The notes under the pieces were generated by a model, which saw only the letters and a program-made list of their open reading frames with translations, was not told where the DNA came from and made no database searches. From Candidatus Limosilactobacillus intestinigallinarum (GTDB lineage Bacteria; Bacillota; Bacilli; Lactobacillales; Lactobacillaceae): 64,000 nucleotides of DNA. Position numbers and translations under genes: made by a program. Below, in pieces: positions 52,058-62,437 of the stretch. Numbering within the stretch: the first letter of the stretch is position 1; the number at the start of each line of letters is the position of its first letter. Location of the stretch: NCBI GenBank assembly GCA_019117285.1, contig DXAA01000001.1, positions 1 to 64,000 of the forward strand, in the 5' to 3' direction.

Positions 52058-54688
52058 TTACTTAACGTCTTCCACACCGGTACCGTCGTAGCAACGTTCC
52101 AGGAGTTCCTTGAGCTGGCTGACCAGTGGTTCAACCGGGTTAGTGGTCGTACATTGGTCCTCGTAGGCCAGGACGGCGAGTTGGTCAACAACCTTGTCGA
52201 ACTGTTCACGGGTAACGCCGTTGTCCTTCAGACTCAGCTTGACACCACATTCGTGGGCCACCTCGATGTACTTCTTGGCGTAGGCTTCGGCCAATTCCTC
52301 ATCCGTGTTACCTTGCAGACCGATGAACCGAGCAAGATCGGCGTAGTCCTTGGTTGCGTGGTAAGTCTCGTAGTGTGGCCAGAGGGCAAGCTTTTGTGGC
52401 CGTTGGGCGTTGAAGCGGATAACCTGTGGCATGGCGATGGCGATCAAGAGACCGTGTGGCAGACCGAAGGCACCACCCATCTTGTGGGCCAGGGAGTGCG
52501 TGATCCCCAGGAAGGCTTGGCCGAATGCCATTCCGGCCATCGTGGAGAAGTCATGCATCTTCCGCCGGGCGAGCTTGTCACCGCGAACGGACTTCGGCAG
52601 GTATTCCATGGCGCCCTTGACGGTTTGCAGTGACCAACCACGGGTGTAGTCGGTGGCCATCACGGAAACGTAGGATTCAGTGGCGTGGCAGATAACGTCC
52701 AGACCCGTGTAGGCCGTGGTCTTGGCTGGGACCGTCTCCACGAATTGGGAGTCAACGATCGCAATGTTTGGCGTCAGGGCGTAGTCAGCCAGTGGGTACT
52801 TGACGTGGGTCTTGGAGTCGGTGATGACCGCAAATGGGGTCACTTCAGAACCGGTCCCGGAGGTGGTTGGGATAGCAATCATCTGGGACTTAACCGGCTT
52901 CTTGATCTGGTAAGCACGCTTCCGGATATCGAGGTACTTCTGCATTACGCCGTACCAGGAGGTCTCTGGGTGCTCGTAGAACATCCACATTGCCTTGGCG
53001 GCGTCCATTGGTGAACCACCACCGAGGGCGATGATCGTGTCCGGCTTAAAGTCGTTCATCATTGCGACACCCTTTTCAACGGTGTTCGTGGATGGGTCTT
53101 CCTCAACGTCATCGAAGACGAGGTAGGCGGTCCGGTTTTGCCGGAGCCGCAGTTGGTCGATCACCCGTTGAACGTAACCCCGCTTGCTCATCCCCGGGCC
53201 GGTAACGATGAAGGCCCGCTCAATGTTTGGGATATCCCGCAATTCTTTTAATGAGTTCCGTTGAAAGTATACTTTTGGGGGAATCTTGACCCATTGACGG
53301 TTCTCACGCCGCTTGGCGATGACCTTGATGTTCAAGAGGTCCCAGTCGGTAACGTTGTGGGAAACTGAGTTACCACCGTAGGAACCAGTCCCCAGGGTCA
53401 GGGAAGGTGTCATGTTGTTGTAGATATTACCAATCCCACCGATCCCAGATGGGGAGTTGACGATGATCCGGGAAGCCCGCATTTCCAGGCCATACTTGGT
53501 AGCCAGATCTTCGTCTAAGGTGTGGATAGCAGCCGTGTGACCTTCACCACCGTAGTGCAGGAGCTGACGGCAGATGTCAAAGGCATTTTCACGTGAAGTT
53601 GCCCGGTACATGGTCAGCACTGGGGACAGCTTTTCGGCGGACAGTGGGTACTTGTCACCGACCCCGTCGTATTCGGCGATCAGGACCTTGGTGTTGGCTG
53701 GAACGTTCTTCAGGCCACACATTTCGGCGATGGCGTTGGCAGAACGACCCGCAATTGGTCCCCGCACTTGGTGACGTTCAGGATCAATGAAGCCATCAGT
53801 AAAGGTCTTGATCTCGTTTGGCTTGATGAAGTAGCAGTTCCACTTCTTGAATTCTTCCTTAACTTGGTCGTAGATTTCATCGTCAACCACGACGGAGTTT
53901 TCGGAGGCACAGATCATCCCGTTATCGAAGGTCTTGGAAAGGACGATGTCGTAGATGGACCGGGCGATGTTAGCCGACTTTTCGATGTAGGCCGGACCGT
54001 TACCAGGACCAACCCCCAGGGCCGGGTTACCGGAACTGTAAGCCGCCTTAACCATGGCTGGACCACCAGTTGCCAGGATGGTGGCGGTGTTCGGGTTCGT
54101 GATCAATGCGTTCGTGGCCTCAAGGCTGCATTGTGGGATCCATTGGATCATGTTCTTTGGGGCCCCAGCCTTTTCGGCGGCTTCCTGCAGGATCTTGGCA
54201 GTCTTGATGGAGGATTGCAGAGCCTGTGGGTGGAAGGAGAAGATGATCGTGTTTCGTGTCTTAGCGGAGATGATGGACTTGAAGATCGTGGTGGAGGTTG
54301 GGTTCGTAACCGGCACGATTCCGGCGATTACCCCCAGTGGATCCGCGATGGTGATCGTTTGGTCTTCATCGTTGTCTTCGATGATCCCAACCGTCTTGTC
54401 ATGACGGATGTTGTTCCAGATGTATTCACTGGCGTAGATGTTCTTGATGGCCTTATCTTCGGCAACCCCACGACCGGTTTCCTTAGCGGCGTCAACGGCT
54501 AAGTCCATGTGATGTTCTTCAGCAGCCAGGGCCATTGCCTGACAGATCTTATCAACCTGTTCTTGTGAATAGTATCGTAATTTTTCAAAGGCAGCCAGAC
54601 TCTTCTGCATCAGGTCGTCGACCATTGCTTGAGCCTGTTGTTGCTTGTTTTCCTTGGATTCAACAGTTTGCTTTTTTTGATTAGCCAT
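52058..54688 (-). CDS. adhE: Bifunctional acetaldehyde-CoA/alcohol dehydrogenase
   Basis: 876 aa; N-terminal ALDH domain, C-terminal Fe-ADH with ALGGGSPMDAAKAMW and GITHSLAHKMGGAFGLPHG. Confidence 0.97.
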   Translation of the reverse strand: MANQKKQTVESKENKQQQAQAMVDDLMQKSLAAFEKLRYYSQEQVDKICQAMALAAEEHHMDLAVDAAKETGRGVAEDKAIKNIYASEYIWNNIRHDKTVGIIEDNDEDQTITIADPLGVIAGIVPVTNPTSTTIFKSIISAKTRNTIIFSFHPQALQSSIKTAKILQEAAEKAGAPKNMIQWIPQCSLEATNALITNPNTATILATGGPAMVKAAYSSGNPALGVGPGNGPAYIEKSANIARSIYDIVLSKTFDNGMICASENSVVVDDEIYDQVKEEFKKWNCYFIKPNEIKTFTDGFIDPERHQVRGPIAGRSANAIAEMCGLKNVPANTKVLIAEYDGVGDKYPLSAEKLSPVLTMYRATSRENAFDICRQLLHYGGEGHTAAIHTLDEDLATKYGLEMRASRIIVNSPSGIGGIGNIYNNMTPSLTLGTGSYGGNSVSHNVTDWDLLNIKVIAKRRENRQWVKIPPKVYFQRNSLKELRDIPNIERAFIVTGPGMSKRGYVQRVIDQLRLRQNRTAYLVFDDVEEDPSTNTVEKGVAMMNDFKPDTIIALGGGSPMDAAKAMWMFYEHPETSWYGVMQKYLDIRKRAYQIKKPVKSQMIAIPTTSGTGSEVTPFAVITDSKTHVKYPLADYALTPNIAIVDSQFVETVPAKTTAYTGLDVICHATESYVSVMATDYTRGWSLQTVKGAMEYLPKSVRGDKLARRKMHDFSTMAGMAFGQAFLGITHSLAHKMGGAFGLPHGLLIAIAMPQVIRFNAQRPQKLALWPHYETYHATKDYADLARFIGLQGNTDEELAEAYAKKYIEVAHECGVKLSLKDNGVTREQFDKVVDQLAVLAYEDQCTTTNPVEPLVSQLKELLERCYDGTGVEDVK

Positions 54689-54718
54689 AACAAATTGCTC
54701 CTTTAATCTTTAATAAGT

Positions 54719-54736
54719 TTGTTACGCTTTGAACAT
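54719..54736. promoter_or_regulatory. Rex-like site 1 upstream of adhE
   Basis: TTGTTACGCTTTGAACAT. Confidence 0.4.
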
Positions 54737-54775
54737 GGTTAATATTAATATAGGCGATTGGGAAAAGCAAGTTCT

Positions 54776-54793
54776 TTGTGACTCCTTGAACAA
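54776..54793. promoter_or_regulatory. Rex-like site 2 upstream of adhE
   Basis: TTGTGACTCCTTGAACAA, half sites TTGTGA/AACAA. Confidence 0.5.
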
Positions 54794-54941
54794 TGGTTAT
54801 TCTACTGAATTCGCTTACAATATTATTCTGTCAAGGGGCGACAGCATGGGAAAAATATTGGTATATTTTTGGCCGCCTCGTTTTGCATAAAATTTGGTTC
54901 ATTCATCATTTGAATGATGTTTCACATTGCTGGACAAAAGA

Positions 54942-54982
54942 AAGGCCCCGCCGACCAGGTGACAGGCAGGCGGGGCCTAGCT
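54942..54982 (-). terminator. nrdF terminator
   Basis: aggccccgccgaccaggtgacaggcaggcggggcct. Confidence 0.8.
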
Positions 54983-54984
54983 AA

Positions 54985-56007
54985 CTATTCACGTGAGTTC
55001 TTATCCTTACCGGCGTTGGGGTCTTTGATGTTGTAGTCATCGTCGCTCATCGCCTCAACCTCACCGAGTCGGTAGCCGTTACCGACCTGGCTGAAGAAGT
55101 CGTGGTTGGAGGTGGAGGTTGAAATCCCGTTCATGACTACGGGGTTGACGTCGGCCGCGGTGTCGGGGAAGAGTGGTTCTTGACCGAGGTTCATCAGCGC
55201 CTTGTTAGCGTTGTAGCGGATGAAGGTCAAAACATCACTGGTCCACCCAACCTGGTCATAGAGGATCTTGGTGTAGTCCTCCTCGTTGCTGTAGAGGTCG
55301 TAGAGGAAGTTGTACATCCAGTCCTTCATGTCCTGCTGCTGCTTCTCGGTCCGGTCGTGCATGCCGACCTGGAACTTGTAGCCAATGTAGGTGCCGTGGA
55401 CCGATTCGTCCCGGAGGATCAGTTTGATGATCTCCGCCACGTTGTTCAGCTTGTTGTGGCCCAGGTAGTAGAGCGGGGTGTAGAACCCAGAATAGAAGAG
55501 GAAGGTTTCCAAAAAGACGTTCGCCACCTTCTTCTTCAACGGGTCTTCCTCAGGATCGAGGTACATGTTGGCAATCTTGGTGGCCTTGTTCTGGAGGTAC
55601 TCCTCAGAGTCCGACCAATTGAAGATCTCGTCGATCTCGTCGGGGGTGTTCAGGGTGGAGAAAATGGTGGAGTAACTCTTGGCGTGGACTGATTCCATGA
55701 ACTGGATATTGTTCAAGACAGCGGTCTCGTGCTGGGTCTTAACGTCCTGTTTGAGGGCGGTCAGGCCGGCCTCGGATTGGACGGTATCCAGGAGGGTCAA
55801 CCCCCCGAAGACGTGACCAACTGTCCAGCGGTGGTCGTCATCCAGTTCCCGCCAGTCATCGAGGTCATTAGAAACGGGGATCCGGGTGTCCAGCCAGAAC
55901 TGTTCGGTCAGCTTCTCCCAGGTCGCCTTGTCGATCATATCGGAAACCTCGTTCCAATTGATCGCCTTATACTTTTTCAGTGGCTTAAATTCTTCTTCAA
56001 GCTTCAT
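54985..56007 (-). CDS. nrdF: Class Ib ribonucleotide reductase beta subunit
   Basis: AINWNEVSDMIDKATWEKLTEQFWLDTRIPVSNDL; metal ligand motifs ESVHAKSYS, DESVHGTYIG. Confidence 0.95.
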   Translation of the reverse strand: MKLEEEFKPLKKYKAINWNEVSDMIDKATWEKLTEQFWLDTRIPVSNDLDDWRELDDDHRWTVGHVFGGLTLLDTVQSEAGLTALKQDVKTQHETAVLNNIQFMESVHAKSYSTIFSTLNTPDEIDEIFNWSDSEEYLQNKATKIANMYLDPEEDPLKKKVANVFLETFLFYSGFYTPLYYLGHNKLNNVAEIIKLILRDESVHGTYIGYKFQVGMHDRTEKQQQDMKDWMYNFLYDLYSNEEDYTKILYDQVGWTSDVLTFIRYNANKALMNLGQEPLFPDTAADVNPVVMNGISTSTSNHDFFSQVGNGYRLGEVEAMSDDDYNIKDPNAGKDKNSRE

Positions 56008-56080
56008 TACGCGACTCCTTTATCATGATTAAACAATTACGCATTAATGTTTCTAAGTTTAGCAGGTGACCGATGCCAAA

Positions 56081-58267
56081 TCAAATGACGCAGCTCTCAC
56101 ACTGGTTGGCGCCGATCTCGTCGTTGTCGTCGGTGAAGGTCCGGATGTAATAGAGCGACTTGATTCCTTTCTTATAGGCATAGTGCCGCAGGAGGTTGAG
56201 GTCCCGGGTAGTCATCTTGTTGGTCCGGCCGGCCTTCCAGTCATAGAGCCCTTCTGGGATGGTGGAGCGCATGAAGAGGGTCAAAGACATCGACTGGTCA
56301 ACGTGTTGCTGGGCTGCCGCGTAGGTATCGATGACCTTACGCATGTCGGTGTCGTAGGCGGACTTGTAGTACGGCATCGTGTCGTTGGACAGGTACGGGG
56401 CCGGGTAGTAGATCTTCCCGATCATCTTTTCCTGGCGTTCCTCAATCCGGTTGACGATCGGGGTCAGGCTGGCGGTTGAGTCGTTAATGTAGGCCGTTGA
56501 ACCGTTCGGGGCCACGGCCAGCCGGTAGGCGTTGTAGAGACCGCCCTTCATGACTCGATCACGGAGGGCCTGCCAATCGTCAGGACCGGGGAGGAAGATG
56601 CCGTTAAAGAGGTCCTTGACGACGTCAGACTGGGGCCGCCAGTCCCGGTTGACGTACTTATCGAAGTAGGAACCATCAGCGTAGGTACTCTTGTCGAAGT
56701 CGTGGAAGGACTCACCGCGTTCTATGGCGATCTCATTGGAGGTGACCAGGGACCAGTAATTCAACAGCATGAAGTAGACCCCGGTGAATTCGATGGCGAC
56801 CGGGCTCCCGTATTGGATATGGTTCTTGGCCAGGTAACCGTGCAAGCCCATGGCACCGAGCCCGATGGCGTGGGTGAGGTCGTTGCCGTGCTTGATAGTT
56901 GGCACGGTGTCGATCTGTTCGACGTCGCTGATCCGGGTTAATCCGCGGACCATTGCCCGGACGGACCGGCCAAAGTCGGGACTTTCCATCATATTGGCAA
57001 TGTTGGTCGAACCGAGGTTACAGGAGATATCCTGCCCTAACTTGGTATAGGTCTGGTCATCGTTGACCCGTGACGGGACCTGAACCTGGGCGATTTCGGA
57101 GCAGAGATTGCTCATGACGATCTTACCGGCAATTGGGTTGGCCCGGTTGACGGTGTCGATGTTGATGATGTAAGGGTAGCCGGATTCTTGCTGGAGCTTG
57201 CTGATCTCGTCCTCGAGGTCCCGGGCATTGAGCTTCTTCTTGTGGATCTCGTCATTAGCGACCATGTTGTCGTACTCCTTGCTGATGTCCACATAGGAGA
57301 ATGGGACGCCATAAACCCGTTCAACATCGTAGGGACTGAAGAGGTACATGTCTTCGTCTTTTTCAACTAGCTCGTAGAACTTATCTGGGACGGTGACCCC
57401 TAGTGAGAGGGTCTTCAGCCGGATCTTTTCGTCGGCATTTTCCTTCTTGGCGCCCAGAAATTCGATAATGTCGGGGTGGAAGACGCTCAGGTAGACCACG
57501 CCGGCCCCCTGACGCTGGCCCAGCTGGTTGGAGTAGGAGAAGCTATCCTCGAGGAGCTTCATCACCGGTACGACCCCGCTGGCCGCACCCTTGATCTTCT
57601 TGATCGGGGCACCAGCCTCCCGGAGGTTGGACAGGTTGATCCCGACCCCACCACCGATCTTGGAGAGCTGGAGGGCGGAGTTAATTGTCCGGCCAATAGT
57701 GTTCATGTCGTCGGTCGTCTGGATGGCAAAGCAGGAGATGAATTCGCCCCGCCGCTTGCGACCGACGTTGAGGAAGGTTGGCGTGGCTGGCTGATAGCGC
57801 TGGTGGATGATCTCATCGGCCAGGTCCATCGCCAGGTCCTCATCGCCGTCGGCCAGGTAGAGGGCGTTCATTGCGACCCGGTCGATGTAGTTCTCCAGGT
57901 AGTATTCCTTGTCGTTGGTCCGCAGGGCATACTGAGCGTAGAATTTATAGGCGGCCATGAAGGAGTGAAAATGGAAGTTTTGCGCCTTCAGATAGTCGTA
58001 CAGCTTTTCTAAGAAGGCTAGGCTATACTTGTCCATGAAGCCCCGCTCGATGTAGTCGTGATCCTCTAACCAGGTGAAGCGTTCCTTTAATGAAGAGAAG
58101 CGTTTGGTGTTGGGCTTGACGTTGTGCTCGATGAAGTCGGCGAGGGCCTCCTTGTCCTTGTCGAGTTGAATCTGCCCGTCACGGGGGATGTTGACCTCGT
58201 TGTTGAGGTCGAAGTAGCGAACCTTGGTCAGGTCGATATCAGATAGTGCCATGTGTTTTTTACTCAC
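56081..58267 (-). CDS. nrdE: Class Ib ribonucleotide reductase alpha subunit
   Basis: GRKRRGEFISCFAIQTTDDMNTIGRTINSALQLSKIGGGVG; C-terminal ANQCESCVI. Confidence 0.96.
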   Translation of the reverse strand: MSKKHMALSDIDLTKVRYFDLNNEVNIPRDGQIQLDKDKEALADFIEHNVKPNTKRFSSLKERFTWLEDHDYIERGFMDKYSLAFLEKLYDYLKAQNFHFHSFMAAYKFYAQYALRTNDKEYYLENYIDRVAMNALYLADGDEDLAMDLADEIIHQRYQPATPTFLNVGRKRRGEFISCFAIQTTDDMNTIGRTINSALQLSKIGGGVGINLSNLREAGAPIKKIKGAASGVVPVMKLLEDSFSYSNQLGQRQGAGVVYLSVFHPDIIEFLGAKKENADEKIRLKTLSLGVTVPDKFYELVEKDEDMYLFSPYDVERVYGVPFSYVDISKEYDNMVANDEIHKKKLNARDLEDEISKLQQESGYPYIINIDTVNRANPIAGKIVMSNLCSEIAQVQVPSRVNDDQTYTKLGQDISCNLGSTNIANMMESPDFGRSVRAMVRGLTRISDVEQIDTVPTIKHGNDLTHAIGLGAMGLHGYLAKNHIQYGSPVAIEFTGVYFMLLNYWSLVTSNEIAIERGESFHDFDKSTYADGSYFDKYVNRDWRPQSDVVKDLFNGIFLPGPDDWQALRDRVMKGGLYNAYRLAVAPNGSTAYINDSTASLTPIVNRIEERQEKMIGKIYYPAPYLSNDTMPYYKSAYDTDMRKVIDTYAAAQQHVDQSMSLTLFMRSTIPEGLYDWKAGRTNKMTTRDLNLLRHYAYKKGIKSLYYIRTFTDDNDEIGANQCESCVI

Positions 58268-58353
58268 TTTCTAATGCTTACTTGCGACAATAAATAAGCC
58301 AGGGCGAAGATGAGCGAACTCACTGGGCCCTGGCTTAAGGGTGACGTCAGCCA

Positions 58354-58575
58354 TTATGCTAGTTGTGCAAGACGATCTGGACGGAAGCCGGAAAATGCGT
58401 TACCGTTGGGAAGCTTGACAACCGGAGTGGCCATGAAGCCCTCGGCCTTCAGCTGGTCGACATATTCAGGTTGCTCGTCGATGTTGTGTTCGATGAAGTT
58501 GATCTGGTGCTGCTTCAGGAACTTCTTGGTCATCTTGCATTGAATACAGTTGTTCTTGGAGAAGACGGTTACCAT
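58354..58575 (-). CDS. nrdH: NrdH-redoxin
   Basis: VFSKNNCIQCKMTKKFLKQHQINFIEHN, CxxC motif. Confidence 0.94.
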   Translation of the reverse strand: MVTVFSKNNCIQCKMTKKFLKQHQINFIEHNIDEQPEYVDQLKAEGFMATPVVKLPNGNAFSGFRPDRLAQLA

Positions 58576-58619
58576 CGTAATCCCTCCTTTAAGCGCGAAA
58601 TCGTTTGTTGATGTTTTCT

Positions 58620-58646
58620 AGTATAGCGGGAAATTTGGAAAAATCA
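58620..58646 (-). promoter_or_regulatory. nrdHEF promoter
   Basis: Minus strand TTGATT-16-TATACT. Confidence 0.55.
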
Positions 58647-58654
58647 ATCAAAAA

Positions 58655-58702
58655 ATACCATATATTGTGGTTCGCCTTTTAGTGAAACACGATATATGGT
58701 AA
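58655..58702. promoter_or_regulatory. Tandem NrdR-box-like sites
   Basis: ataCcATATATtGtgg (58655-58670) and acaCgATATATgGtaa (58687-58702), 32 bp apart, close to acaCwATATATwGtgt. Confidence 0.65.
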
Positions 58703-58813
58703 TAATAACGGGAACTAGCCTTGTGAAACTTTTTTGGCTATCACTAGATAAAACTCAATTAAATATTATACACTGGAAACGACGAAAAGTATTTCAATCT
58801 ACGGAGAAATTTT

Positions 58814-59314
58814 ATGACAGACGAAGAAATTCATCAGAAGTATATGCGGGTCGCAATTAAGGAGGCCCGTCAGGCCCAGCTACTGGGTGAGGTCCCAATC
58901 GGGGCAGTGGTTGTTCACGACGACCAGATCATCGGTCGCGGCCACAATATGCGGGAGAAGTTTCAGGACGTGACCTACCATGCCGAAATGCTGGCGATCA
59001 TGGAGGCCTGCACCACCCTGGGCAGTTGGCGTCTGGAGGATTGCGACCTCTACGTCACCCTGGAGCCCTGCATCATGTGTAGTGGGGCGATTGTCAATGC
59101 CCGGATCAAGAACGTTTACTATGGGGCCCAGGACCCTAAGGCCGGGGCGGTGGACAGCCTTTACCACTTACTGAACGATCAGCGACTCAACCACCAGGTC
59201 CACGTCGAAAGCGGCATCCTGGGGGCGGAATGCGGTCAGATGCTGAAGGACTTCTTCCGGGCGATCCGTAAGAAGAGAAAGCTGGCCCGGAAAAAACGTC
59301 GGGCAAAGGGCTAG
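58814..59314 (+). CDS. tadA: tRNA-specific adenosine deaminase
   Basis: HAEMLAI and EPCIMCSGAI zinc motifs. Confidence 0.95.
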   Translation: MTDEEIHQKYMRVAIKEARQAQLLGEVPIGAVVVHDDQIIGRGHNMREKFQDVTYHAEMLAIMEACTTLGSWRLEDCDLYVTLEPCIMCSGAIVNARIKNVYYGAQDPKAGAVDSLYHLLNDQRLNHQVHVESGILGAECGQMLKDFFRAIRKKRKLARKKRRAKG

Positions 59315-59345
59315 CATTTCACGGCGAAGTAGTGTACTATAAATA

Positions 59346-59440
59346 TTGCCGTAAGGCCTTAGAGCAAGGTTGCACTTACGAACCGTGTCAGGTCCGGAAG
59401 GAAGCAGCACTAAGTATGAAGCAGCTTGTGCTCTAAGTTT
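59346..59440 (+). ncRNA. ffs: Signal recognition particle RNA (small bacterial type)
   Basis: gtgtcaggtccggaaggaagcagcactaag tetraloop/domain IV hallmark, closing stem cttagagca/tgctctaag. Confidence 0.95.
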
Positions 59441-59458
59441 TATTGATAATCAACTCTG

Positions 59459-59497
59459 GCTCACAACTGAGATAGCTCGTTGTGGGCCTTTTACTTT
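59459..59497 (+). terminator. Terminator after SRP RNA
   Basis: ggctcacaactgagatagctcgttgtgggccttttac. Confidence 0.75.
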
Positions 59498-59586
59498 CTT
59501 AAAATGCCAAACATATTGATGACCAATTGAGCAGGAAAGCTTGTATAATATTTATTAGCACTTTGTTATCAGAAAGGAAGGTTTGC

Positions 59587-61500
59587 GTGAGTTACCAGGC
59601 TTTGTATCGGGTTTGGCGGCCCCAGCGCTTTGATGAGCTGGTCGGCCAACAGATTGTGACCCAGACATTAAAGAACGCAATCATTACTAATCAGATCAGT
59701 CACGCCTACCTCTTTGCGGGCCCCCGGGGAACGGGGAAGACGTCGGCAGCCAAGATCTTTGCCAAGGCGGTCAATTGCCACCATTCCAAGGATGGTGAGC
59801 CCTGCAACCAGTGTGAAATCTGTCAGGCGATCACCAAGGGACAACTCAACGATGTGATCGAAATCGATGCGGCCTCCAACAACGGGGTCGAGGAGATCCG
59901 GGATATCCGGGATAAGGCCAAGTACGCGCCAACCCAGGCCGATTACAAGGTCTACATCATCGACGAAGTCCACATGCTCTCCACCGGGGCCTTCAACGCT
60001 CTGCTGAAGACCCTTGAGGAACCACCGGCCAACGTTATCTTTATCCTGGCGACGACGGAGCCCCATAAGATTCCACTGACGATCATCTCCCGGGTGCAGC
60101 GCTTCGATTTCCGGCGGATCAGCGCCCAGGACGCCTTCGACCGGATGAAGTATATCCTGGATCAGAAGAAGGTTGACTACGAGGAGAAGGCCCTGTGGGT
60201 AATTGCCAACGCCGCCGAGGGTGGAATGCGGGATGCCCTGAGTATTCTCGACCAGGTGCTTTCCTTTAGCGATAACGAGGTTAAGCTCGATGACGCCCTC
60301 CTGGTGACCGGCAGTGTGACCAAGCAGCTGCTCAAGAAGTACTTCCTGGAGCTGGCCCACCACGAGAGTGCCAACGCCCTTGATACAATGAAAGATATCC
60401 TGGCGGAGGGGAAGGACGGTCAACGCTTTATCGAAGACCTGATCTCCTTCATCCGGGATGTCCTTCTCTATCAGGAGTCACCGGACCTGATCAAGGTGGC
60501 CGCGACCGGTCTCAAGGATGAGGACTTCAAGGAACTCAGTGCGGCGGTTTCCGCCACCGGCCTCTACCAGATGATCAACGAACTCAACGAGATCCAGGAG
60601 GAGATGCGGTTTACCACCCATCCAGACGTCTACTTGGAGGTATTGACCGTTAAACTCTGTCAGATCAAGACCGGGGCGACCGCGGTGAGCGCCCAACCGG
60701 TTGCTCAACCGGAAACACCTGCCCAAGCAGCGCAACCAAACCTGGCGGCCAACGCGACGATCAAGCAACTCCAACAGGAGATTCAGCAGCTCCAGCAGAC
60801 GGTCCAACAGCTCAAGGCCAGTGGTGGAGGAGTGGCCAAGAAGCCGGCCCAACCGCGGGTCAAGCAGCGTAAGGTCCAGGTTAACCTGGGACAGATTTAC
60901 CCCGTTCTGGGAGCTGCCACCCGTAAGGACCTGGTTAACATTCAGAACCTGTGGGAAGATATGCTCAACCACCTGACGGTTCCCCAACGATCGCTCCTCC
61001 ACGTCTCTAAACCCGTGGCGGCCAGTGATACTGGGGTAATCGTTGCCTTTAACTACGCCTTCCTCTTCCAGGAGGCCACCACGGATGATAACTTGATCGC
61101 GGCGATGGAGGGGGCCCTCCAGCAGTTGATGGGGAGCGAGCATAAGGTGGTCTTTGTACCACAGGATAAGTGGCCGCAGATCCGGAAGAACTATATCAAG
61201 GAGCACGGCCTCGACCACCGGAAATCGGCCGCTGTCAAATCATCAGGGGCAGGTCAACCAAAGCCGGCGCCGAGTCAGGCCCCAAGCCAGTCGACTAGTC
61301 AGGCCACCACGGCCGCACCGGCCCCGCAGCAGTCGGCCCCGCTGAACGCGGAACCACCACTACCGGAGGAACCACCGCTCGATGAGGACGATGGCAGCCC
61401 GGCGGCCCCACAGAAACCGCAGTCGGCAGGTAGCCAAGACCCCGTGACAGCGGCAAAGCAGCTTTTTGGCGACGATATTGTTAAAATAGAAGATAACTAA
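59587..61500 (+). CDS. dnaX: DNA polymerase III subunit gamma/tau
   Basis: YQALYRVWRPQRFDELVGQ, GPRGTGKTSAAKIFAKAVNC; GTG start 59587. Confidence 0.96.
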   Translation: MSYQALYRVWRPQRFDELVGQQIVTQTLKNAIITNQISHAYLFAGPRGTGKTSAAKIFAKAVNCHHSKDGEPCNQCEICQAITKGQLNDVIEIDAASNNGVEEIRDIRDKAKYAPTQADYKVYIIDEVHMLSTGAFNALLKTLEEPPANVIFILATTEPHKIPLTIISRVQRFDFRRISAQDAFDRMKYILDQKKVDYEEKALWVIANAAEGGMRDALSILDQVLSFSDNEVKLDDALLVTGSVTKQLLKKYFLELAHHESANALDTMKDILAEGKDGQRFIEDLISFIRDVLLYQESPDLIKVAATGLKDEDFKELSAAVSATGLYQMINELNEIQEEMRFTTHPDVYLEVLTVKLCQIKTGATAVSAQPVAQPETPAQAAQPNLAANATIKQLQQEIQQLQQTVQQLKASGGGVAKKPAQPRVKQRKVQVNLGQIYPVLGAATRKDLVNIQNLWEDMLNHLTVPQRSLLHVSKPVAASDTGVIVAFNYAFLFQEATTDDNLIAAMEGALQQLMGSEHKVVFVPQDKWPQIRKNYIKEHGLDHRKSAAVKSSGAGQPKPAPSQAPSQSTSQATTAAPAPQQSAPLNAEPPLPEEPPLDEDDGSPAAPQKPQSAGSQDPVTAAKQLFGDDIVKIEDN

Positions 61501-61510
61501 AATGTAAAGG

Positions 61511-61831
61511 ATGGATAAGACTATGATGCGTGGAATGAATATGCAACAAATGATGAAGCAGGCTAAGGCAATGCAGAAGAAAATGATGGCCGAGCACGAG
61601 GAACTGGCCAAGCAGGAATTCATCGGCAAGGCGCCCGATGACATGGTGACGGCGACCTTCACCGGTGACAACAAGCTGGTCGACCTGAAGATCAACAAGG
61701 AAGCCGTTGATCCCGATGACATTGACATGCTTCAGGACCTGGTGGTGGCGGCCATCAATGATGGGATGACCAAGGTCAACGAAGCCACCCAGCAGACCCT
61801 TGGCAAGTACACCCGTGGCATGGGGATGTAG
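61511..61831 (+). CDS. YbaB/EbfC family nucleoid-associated protein
   Basis: [19 protein letters not shown] between dnaX and recR. Confidence 0.94.
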   Translation: MDKTMMRGMNMQQMMKQAKAMQKKMMAEHEELAKQEFIGKAPDDMVTATFTGDNKLVDLKINKEAVDPDDIDMLQDLVVAAINDGMTKVNEATQQTLGKYTRGMGM

Positions 61832-61834
61832 TTG

Positions 61835-62434
61835 ATGCAGTACCCAGAACCACTTGCCAAGCTGATTGAAAGCTACACCAAGCTACCGGGGATCGGTCAG
61901 AAGACGGCCACCCGGCTGGCCTTCTACACCCTGGGGATGGAAGAGGACGACGTGACCAACTTCGCCAAGTCACTCCTGTCGGCCAAGCGGGACCTCCACA
62001 GTTGCAGTATCTGTGGTAACATCACGGAGGATGATCCGTGTCCGATCTGTCGGGACAAGACCCGGGACCGGTCTAAGATTCTGGTGGTTGAACAGTCTCA
62101 GGACATCATGGCCATGGAGCGGATGCATGAGTATCATGGGCTCTATCACGTCCTGCAGGGGGTCATCTCACCCGTTGCGGGAACCGGTCCTGAGGATATC
62201 AACATCACGAGCCTGCTGAAGCGGCTCCAGAAGAATGACGAGGTCAAGGAGGTTATCATCGCGACCAACGCCTCCTCGGACGGGGAACTGACGGCGGGTT
62301 ACCTCGCCAAGCTGATCAAGCCAGCGGGGATCAAGGTCACCCGGCTAGCCCACGGACTGTCCGTGGGGGCCGACATTGACTACGCCGACGAGATGACCCT
62401 GTTCAAGGCGGTTCAAGGACGAACGGAGATGTAG
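61835..62434 (+). CDS. recR: Recombination mediator RecR
   Basis: [45 protein letters not shown]. Confidence 0.97.
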   Translation: MQYPEPLAKLIESYTKLPGIGQKTATRLAFYTLGMEEDDVTNFAKSLLSAKRDLHSCSICGNITEDDPCPICRDKTRDRSKILVVEQSQDIMAMERMHEYHGLYHVLQGVISPVAGTGPEDINITSLLKRLQKNDEVKEVIIATNASSDGELTAGYLAKLIKPAGIKVTRLAHGLSVGADIDYADEMTLFKAVQGRTEM

Positions 62435-62437
62435 GAA

